DNA from: Allomeiothermus silvanus DSM 9946
Lineage (GTDB): Bacteria; Deinococcota; Deinococci; Deinococcales; Thermaceae
DNA length: 64,000 nucleotides
Reading direction: 5' to 3'
NCBI RefSeq assembly: GCF_000092125.1
Contig: NC_014212.1
Coordinates: 3,000,279-3,064,278, forward strand
Shown here piece after piece: positions 59,733 through 64,000 of the stretch (positions within the stretch are counted from its first letter, which is position 1; each line of letters begins with the position of its first letter). The notes beneath the pieces are model-generated. The model ran no database searches. It was not told the DNA's origin and saw nothing but the letters and a program-made list of their open reading frames with translations. Both the position numbers and the translations under genes were made by a program.

Positions 59733-60445
59733 GGCAGGCCGAACCTTTGCTTGGCTTGAACCAGAAGAGCCTCAGGAGATTCAATCCCCTGCCCGAAAAA
59801 ACGGCTCTCGCCAGGGGTTCCTGTCCACAGCTCGAAGAGAAGCCGGGCTCCGGCGCGGCTCCCCCGCACCCCGGCAGGCGTCCCGGAGTTTCCCACCTTG
59901 CCGATGAACTGGCCTTTGGTGACCTTGCTGCCGACCTCGAGCCCCGGTGCGATTTCAGAGAGATGAGCGTAAACGGTGGCGGATCCGTCCGGGTGACGAA
60001 TCCAGATTTCGCGGCCCCGCAACTGGTCAAGCTGGGCGGGGGTGGCGCCTTTTTCGACCGCCTTGAGCAGGGCCTCGAACTCCGCTAGCGTGGGCTCTTT
60101 GTAGTCACGTTCGAGCTTCGTCACCTCTCCCCCACCCGCCGCTACTACCCCGGTCCCGTACACCACCGGCACACAGGAAGACCCATCGGTAAAGACGAAA
60201 CCCTGGTTGACCCCCTGCCGGTACTTGCGCGGCGCACCGGGGAGGTTAGCTCGGTCTTTGGGCAGACAAGCCCCGATCAAGGGTAGCATCAAGCCCTCCG
60301 GTCCGCGTTTGACCGAATCCCGGGCCTTAGCGACCTCTGTACGCAAAGCGGCTACCTGCCGCCGCTCGGCAGACCAAGCCAGGGTCATCACCAGGGCGTA
60401 GAGGAGGGCGGCCCCCAATATGTACCATCCTGGTTTGAGCCCCAT
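59729..60445 (-). CDS. Membrane-anchored LytM/M23-like protein with lost metal ligands
   Basis: The 238-residue protein has one N-terminal helix (WYILGAALLYALVMTLAW), a short coiled-coil, and an M23 fold: YRQGVNQGFVF, VYAHLSEIAPGLEVGSKVTK, IGKVGNSGTPAGVRG. The zinc ligands expected in the first motif (HxxxD) are Asn and Val, and the final HxH is replaced by RLLFELW. It is probably catalytically dead, like EnvC/NlpD-type amidase activators. Confidence 0.78.
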   Translation of the reverse strand: MGLKPGWYILGAALLYALVMTLAWSAERRQVAALRTEVAKARDSVKRGPEGLMLPLIGACLPKDRANLPGAPRKYRQGVNQGFVFTDGSSCVPVVYGTGVVAAGGGEVTKLERDYKEPTLAEFEALLKAVEKGATPAQLDQLRGREIWIRHPDGSATVYAHLSEIAPGLEVGSKVTKGQFIGKVGNSGTPAGVRGSRAGARLLFELWTGTPGESRFFGQGIESPEALLVQAKQRFGLP

Positions 60446-60510
60446 GGCTCCATTGTAGAGCCGAACCTAAGTTGTTCTTACGCTCTGCGCAACCCAGGGA
60501 TGCAGGGGCC

Positions 60511-60536
60511 AAAAAATCCAGGCCGGAGCGGCCTGG
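60511..60536 (-). terminator. rpmB terminator
   Basis: On the minus strand, CCAGGCCG pairs with CGGCCTGG around 3 bases, followed by ATTTTTTGG. It lies about 20 bp after the rpmB stop. Confidence 0.85.
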
Positions 60537-60555
60537 CCCTTCTCAAACCCACCAA

Positions 60556-60852
60556 CTATACAAGCTGGAGTAGCTTGGCTTTGATCTGCTTGGCGGTGAG
60601 CCCTTCGAGCTGCATACCCTTGGCTCGCTCAGCCAACTCATAGACCTTATGCACATAGCTGGTAGCGACCCGGAAGGTAATCTCCTGGCCTGCCACGGTA
60701 ATGTTGACCTTTTGCAGATTGGGGTACTGCCAGCGCTTGCTGATGCCGGTAGTCTTCTTACCCACACCGCCGTCGGCCTTGGCCTTACCCCGCCGGGTGA
60801 CTGAGTTGACCACGGTCGGGCGCTTTCCGCTGATCTCGCAAATCCTGGACAT
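60556..60852 (-). CDS. rpmB: 50S ribosomal protein L28
   Basis: The 98-residue protein shows SRICEISGKRPTVVNSVTRR, KKTTGISKRWQYPNLQKV and the C-terminal LTAKQIKAKLLQL. ATG 60852 (MSRICEISG) follows GGAGGAAGAGGAG. Its length matches the longer Thermus-type L28. The promoter is right beside the IS copy B. Confidence 0.95.
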   Translation of the reverse strand: MSRICEISGKRPTVVNSVTRRGKAKADGGVGKKTTGISKRWQYPNLQKVNITVAGQEITFRVATSYVHKVYELAERAKGMQLEGLTAKQIKAKLLQLV

Positions 60853-60911
60853 CTCCTCTTCCTCCAAGCCGGGCCGGACCCTTACGCCCGGCTCCGAAGC
60901 AACAGCGAGGA

Positions 60912-60940
60912 TTATAGCATACGCTTTCGCTTACCCGCTA
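60912..60940 (-). promoter_or_regulatory. rpmB promoter next to the IS insertion
   Basis: On the minus strand there is an extended -10, TGCTATAAT (box 60917-60912). With a 17-bp spacer the -35 position is TAGCGG (60940-60935), immediately before the IS target duplication (60941-60945). The insertion therefore stops at the edge of the promoter. Confidence 0.6.
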
Positions 60941-62008
60941 GGTTTTGTAATCGGTCAACACATTTGAGACTCTTTGAGGAACCGACTCCTCTTGCATCTT
61001 AGCCAAAAACTCCAGCGGAGCAAGACCCCCCAGGGCCATGTGAGGCCTTCGGCGGTTGTAGTAGTCCAGGTAGGTATCCAGCTCTGCCTGCAGCTCGCTG
61101 AGCGGGGTGGGCAAAGGCCGGGTGTAGAACTCCTCCTTGAAGGTCCGCTGCATCCGCTCCACGTGACCATTGAGTTTAGGACTCCTCGGCGGTAGCACAA
61201 ACAAGGCAATCCCCAGAGCACAGCAGGCCTCCTCAAACTCGGCCATGAACTCGCTGCCCCCATCCACCTGGATGGCCCGGATGGGAAAAGGGGCCCTGGC
61301 CAGAAGCAAGGACAAGAACCCCTCAGAAAGCTTAGCCGTGGCCCGGCTGTGCACCTCCGCCAGGACAAACCGGCTATGGAGGTCAATCGCCGAGAAGTGC
61401 TTGACCATGCTTCCCGGTCCTAAGGTCAGGGTGAGGGTGTCCACCTGGACCAGGTCCCCAGGAGCCCTGGCCTCGTATCCTCGGGGCTTCCTTTTGGCGT
61501 AGGGCCGGTTTACCCTTCGCTTTAGCTTCCCTCTTTGAGTCCGGGCCAGGTAGCCGGCCACGCTCTCGATACGTCGGTGCTTCTCCAGGTAGGCCAGGAT
61601 GCGCCCCACCGTGCGTTCGCTCATCTGGAAACCCTCCTTGCGGAGGGTAAGCCAGATGGACCAGCGTCCCCAGGTGGGGTTTTCCTTGCGGAGAGTTTCT
61701 ATTCTAATGAGCAGCCCTGGGGTCCAGTGGACCTTTGTGCGCAGGTGCTTAGGGCGGCGGGAGCGGGGTTTGAGTCCAGCCAGGCCCTTTTCTTTTAGGG
61801 CTTTTTGCCAGCGGTGGTAGGTGGCCCGGCTGATCCCGACCAGGTCCTGGATCTCCTTCCAGCTCTTTTTACTTTCACGCAGGGCTTTGACCAGTCGGAG
61901 CTTGCGCAGACGTTCCTGGACCTCTGGGTCGCTTGCGTTGGCCTCGGCCAGCCTCTGTGCTTGTCTAGCGCCTCTCCATATCTCTCGGCCAACGGTGGTA
62001 AACTGCAC
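60938..62008 (-). CDS. IS transposase, copy B
   Basis: Identical to copy A over the ~353 residues inside the element. The helix-turn-helix and the DDE residues (VQVDTL, IQVDGG, HVERMQ) are intact. The frame continues through the IS end into host DNA (...DYKT, TAG), so the last residues and stop come from the target site. Near-identity of the copies suggests that the IS is active. Confidence 0.9.
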   Translation of the reverse strand: MQFTTVGREIWRGARQAQRLAEANASDPEVQERLRKLRLVKALRESKKSWKEIQDLVGISRATYHRWQKALKEKGLAGLKPRSRRPKHLRTKVHWTPGLLIRIETLRKENPTWGRWSIWLTLRKEGFQMSERTVGRILAYLEKHRRIESVAGYLARTQRGKLKRRVNRPYAKRKPRGYEARAPGDLVQVDTLTLTLGPGSMVKHFSAIDLHSRFVLAEVHSRATAKLSEGFLSLLLARAPFPIRAIQVDGGSEFMAEFEEACCALGIALFVLPPRSPKLNGHVERMQRTFKEEFYTRPLPTPLSELQAELDTYLDYYNRRRPHMALGGLAPLEFLAKMQEESVPQRVSNVLTDYKT

Positions 62009-62085
62009 CTGGGGAACCTCCTTTCCTGGTCGGTTCCCCTCTTTTTATCCCAGCTTAGAGTCTCACATGTGTTTGTCCGGGTTCA
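60946..62085 (-). mobile_element. Complete 1140-bp insertion sequence, copy B (same IS as at 11125)
   Basis: Same length and, as far as I read, the same sequence as copy A, in the opposite orientation. The ends are TGTAATCGG... and ...CCGGGTTCA. The 5-bp target duplication is GGTTT (60941-60945 and 62086-62090). Different target repeats at the two sites show independent insertions with little specificity. Confidence 0.93.
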
Positions 62086-62100
62086 GGTTTGGCTTGGGGC

Positions 62101-62130
62101 TTGCATCTTCCCTTGGTGCCCCCTTAGACT
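62101..62130 (+). promoter_or_regulatory. lspA promoter (leaderless)
   Basis: TTGCAT (62101-62106), 18 bp, TAGACT (62125-62130), then 6 bases to the GTG of lspA. The IS target duplication ends only 10 bp upstream of the -35 box. Confidence 0.6.
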
Positions 62131-62136
62131 CGCCCC

Positions 62137-62586
62137 GTGCCTTTGATTCTCGTTCCTCTTTTACTCTGCCTCGACCAGGCAGTAAAAATCTGGGCTGTAG
62201 CCCATCTTGCTCCGGGCGTGCCCCACCCCTTTATCCCCCTGCTGAACCTGACCCTCATCTACAACACCGGGGCAGCCTTTGGCCTCTTCCCGGGCGGGGC
62301 CCGTATCTTGGTGGTCGTGAGTGTCGTGGTGGGGTTTGGAATTCTCTACTACCTAAGCCGCCATAGGCTGCCTCTGCTGCAGCAAGTAGCCTTCTCCCTG
62401 ATCGCCGCCGGGGCCTTGGGCAATGCCATCGACCGGATCGGGCGGGGATCGGTAGTGGACTACCTCGACACTACCGGAACTGGCTGGGGGCCTTTTGACA
62501 ATTTCCCCATCTTCAACCTAGCCGATGCCTGCGTGGTGGTAGGGGTAATCTTGCTGCTATTGCCGATCCGCCGACGCAAATGGTAA
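62137..62586 (+). CDS. lspA: Signal peptidase II
   Basis: The 149-residue protein with four membrane helices has the catalytic Asp pair in GALGNAIDRIGRGSVVDYLD and FNLADACVVVG, plus YNTGAAFGLFPG. It cleaves lipoprotein signal peptides, such as those of the lipoprotein at 7155 and the subtilase here. The GTG at 62137 directly follows its -10 box. Confidence 0.93.
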   Translation: MPLILVPLLLCLDQAVKIWAVAHLAPGVPHPFIPLLNLTLIYNTGAAFGLFPGGARILVVVSVVVGFGILYYLSRHRLPLLQQVAFSLIAAGALGNAIDRIGRGSVVDYLDTTGTGWGPFDNFPIFNLADACVVVGVILLLLPIRRRKW

Positions 62587-62603
62587 GCGCCCGGCACACC
62601 CCC

Positions 62604-63755
62604 TTACAAGATCGCACCGATGCGCTCGAGGGCTTTCTTGATGTTCTCCTGGCTGGTAGCGTAAGAGAAGCGAACATGGTGCGGGGCGGCGAAGTCGGTG
62701 CCGGGGACCACCGCCACCTTAGCCTCCTCGAGCATCTTTAGAGCCGCCTTGTTCTCGTCAGGGTCAATCTTGCTCACGTCGGAGAGCACGTAGAAGGCCC
62801 CGTTTACTCTGGGGGTCGAAAGCCCCAAGTCGTTGAGCCCCTTCACGATGAGATCGCGGCGGCGACGGTAGGCCTCGCGGGCCATAGCGATGAACTTGCC
62901 TGATTCCTCAACATTGTTGAGGGCCTCGACCATCGCCCATTGGGCGATAGTGTCGGGGGAGGTAGTGGACTGGCTCGAGACGTCGATAACCCCCTTGATC
63001 ACGTCCTTAGGCCCCCCGGCGTAACCGATGCGCCAACCGGTCATGGCGTAGGCTTTGGCTGCGCCGTTGACGGTGATGGTGCGATCAGGGGCCACGTGAG
63101 CTGGGGAGAAGTGTTCACCCTCGTAAATGAGGTGCTCGTAGATCTCGTCGGAGATCACGTAGAAATCGTGCTGGTTTGCGAGGTCGGCGATGGCGGTAAG
63201 CACTTCCTTGGGGTATACCGCCCCGGTGGGGTTGCCGGGTGAGTTGACCACGATGGCCTTGGTGCGGGGGGTGACTTTGTGAGCGATTTCGTCAGGATCG
63301 GGGATGAAACCCGATTCGGGCCCGGTTGCCACCGCTACCGGGTTTCCTCCGGCGAAGCGCACCATCTCGGGGTAGCTTACCCAGTAAGGGGCGATCACGA
63401 TTACCTCGTCGCCGGGATCGAGGATCGCCTGAAAGAGGTTGAAGAGGGCCTGCTTGCCGCCCACCGTCACCACGGTCTGTTCAGGCGGGATCTCAAGAGC
63501 GTTCTCCCGCTTGAATTTGGCGCTGATGGCCTCGCGCAGCTCGGGTATTCCCGCCGGTGGGGCATACTTGGTCTTCCCGGCTGCCATCGCCCGTGCTGCG
63601 GCATCCTTGATGTGCTGGGGGGTATCGAAGTCCGGCTCACCGGCGGTCATGGCGATGAGGTCTACACCCTGGCGGCGTAGCTCTAGGGCTTTAGCATTCA
63701 CGGCCACGGTGGCCGAGGGTTTCAGGGACCTGATGCGCTGGGACAAGCCTCGCAT
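62604..63755 (-). CDS. Class I aminotransferase, aspartate aminotransferase type
   Basis: The 383-residue PLP enzyme has MTAGEPDFDTPQHI, NSPGNPTGAVY, DEIYEHLIYEG and the PLP lysine in VNGAAKAYAMTGWRIGYAGG. It resembles the Thermus-type aspartate/prephenate aminotransferases. TTGACC (63792-63787), 17 bp, GAGAAT (63769-63764) and 8 bases to the ATG indicate a leaderless or nearly leaderless mRNA. Its stop converges with that of lspA. Confidence 0.9.
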   Translation of the reverse strand: MRGLSQRIRSLKPSATVAVNAKALELRRQGVDLIAMTAGEPDFDTPQHIKDAAARAMAAGKTKYAPPAGIPELREAISAKFKRENALEIPPEQTVVTVGGKQALFNLFQAILDPGDEVIVIAPYWVSYPEMVRFAGGNPVAVATGPESGFIPDPDEIAHKVTPRTKAIVVNSPGNPTGAVYPKEVLTAIADLANQHDFYVISDEIYEHLIYEGEHFSPAHVAPDRTITVNGAAKAYAMTGWRIGYAGGPKDVIKGVIDVSSQSTTSPDTIAQWAMVEALNNVEESGKFIAMAREAYRRRRDLIVKGLNDLGLSTPRVNGAFYVLSDVSKIDPDENKAALKMLEEAKVAVVPGTDFAAPHHVRFSYATSQENIKKALERIGAIL

Positions 63756-63803
63756 ACCCGTAGATTCTCAAGGGTCTGCGGGTGAAGGTCAAGAGCCCAA
63801 AAG

Positions 63804-63836
63804 CCAAACCGCCCCATGGGGTGTAGGGCGGTTTGG
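63804..63836. terminator. Hairpin between the partial gene and the aminotransferase gene
   Basis: CCAAACCGCCC pairs with GGGCGGTTTGG around 11 bases. On the minus strand CTTTTGGG follows, a short T run, so it may end the upstream minus-strand transcript. Confidence 0.65.
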
Positions 63837-63844
63837 AACGCGGC

Positions 63845-64000
63845 TCACTCCTGCTCGCGCTCGAGCTTTATCTCTACAACTCCCTTTTTGTACTCGACTT
63901 TAAGGCTCGCTTTCTGGCTACCTTGGCGGTACTCTGCCTTTACCCGGCCCCCGCGGTTATCAAGCCGGGTGCGAACCCATCCTCGAGCCAACAGCTCACG
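63845..64000 (-). CDS. C-terminal part of an unidentified basic protein
   Basis: A minus-strand frame of 51 codons runs from the right window edge to a TGA at 63847-63845. It ends VEYKKGVVEIKLEREQE and contains GGRVKAEYRQGSQKASLK, alternating charged and hydrophobic residues as in beta strands. The start is outside the window. The terminator hairpin 9 bp after the stop supports a real gene. Confidence 0.55.
   Translation of the reverse strand, partial: RELLARGWVRTRLDNRGGRVKAEYRQGSQKASLKVEYKKGVVEIKLEREQE

Overview
The window is about 64 kb of GC-rich (roughly 63% by eye) bacterial DNA. It most resembles a Meiothermus-like member of the Deinococcus-Thermus phylum. This is inferred from gene content and style: a HemQ-type heme pathway, an epimerase-type threonine dehydrogenase, several start codons lying 6-9 bases after a -10 box (leaderless transcription), and heavy use of Leu-Glu codons spelling CTCGAG. 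I could not run a database comparison.

Layout. 0-3 kb: two envelope or membrane genes, the first cut by the window edge. 3.2-4.8 kb: debris, namely a broken IS630-type transposase and a class V aminotransferase relic. 4.8-7 kb: the threonine degradation pair kbl/tdh. 7.1-7.8 kb: a small lipoprotein behind a Pho-box-like promoter, and a small unknown gene. 7.9-15.2 kb: a sugar catabolism region (deoC, TIM-barrel isomerase, two Gfo/Idh/MocA oxidoreductases, a ROK kinase with a frameshift, ThuA), split by a complete 1140-bp insertion sequence. 15.3-17.9 kb: small membrane proteins. 18.2-28.8 kb: regulatory and signalling genes (two SARP-like ATPase regulators, response regulators, a histidine kinase, a subtilase, a glucokinase). 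28.8-40.5 kb: heme synthesis, with hemL divergent from hemA-C-D-B, a sensor kinase, a response regulator, then hemE-Q-H-Y. 40.5-54 kb: housekeeping genes (ABC permease, FakA/Asp23, tgt, crcB, VanW, queuosine precursor transporter, hpt, RluB, crotonase, truB). 54.2-60.9 kb: Lrp/ald, DUF3108, hydrolase, AI-2E exporter family, BKACE, a degenerate LytM protein and rpmB. 60.9-62.1 kb: a second copy of the IS in inverse orientation. 62.1-64 kb: lspA, an aminotransferase and a partial gene.

The most unusual thing I found is a family of 39-bp double-hairpin elements (AGTGAA...ACTCA). Five single copies sit inside genes or gene relics, each adding exactly 13 codons without breaking the frame. The genes are truB, deoC, a histidine kinase, and the aminotransferase relic, which has two copies in opposite orientations. 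Five full copies and one partial copy form an array at 53980-54220. The first hairpin has different sequences in different copies but keeps its pairing. The elements behave like a minimal, coding-compatible mobile or palindromic repeat, similar in concept to Rickettsia palindromic elements.

Other points: both IS copies borrow their transposase stop codon from the target; two genes carry apparent one-base losses in G runs; the heme operon contains its own two-component system and has a direct-repeat operator-like promoter upstream.
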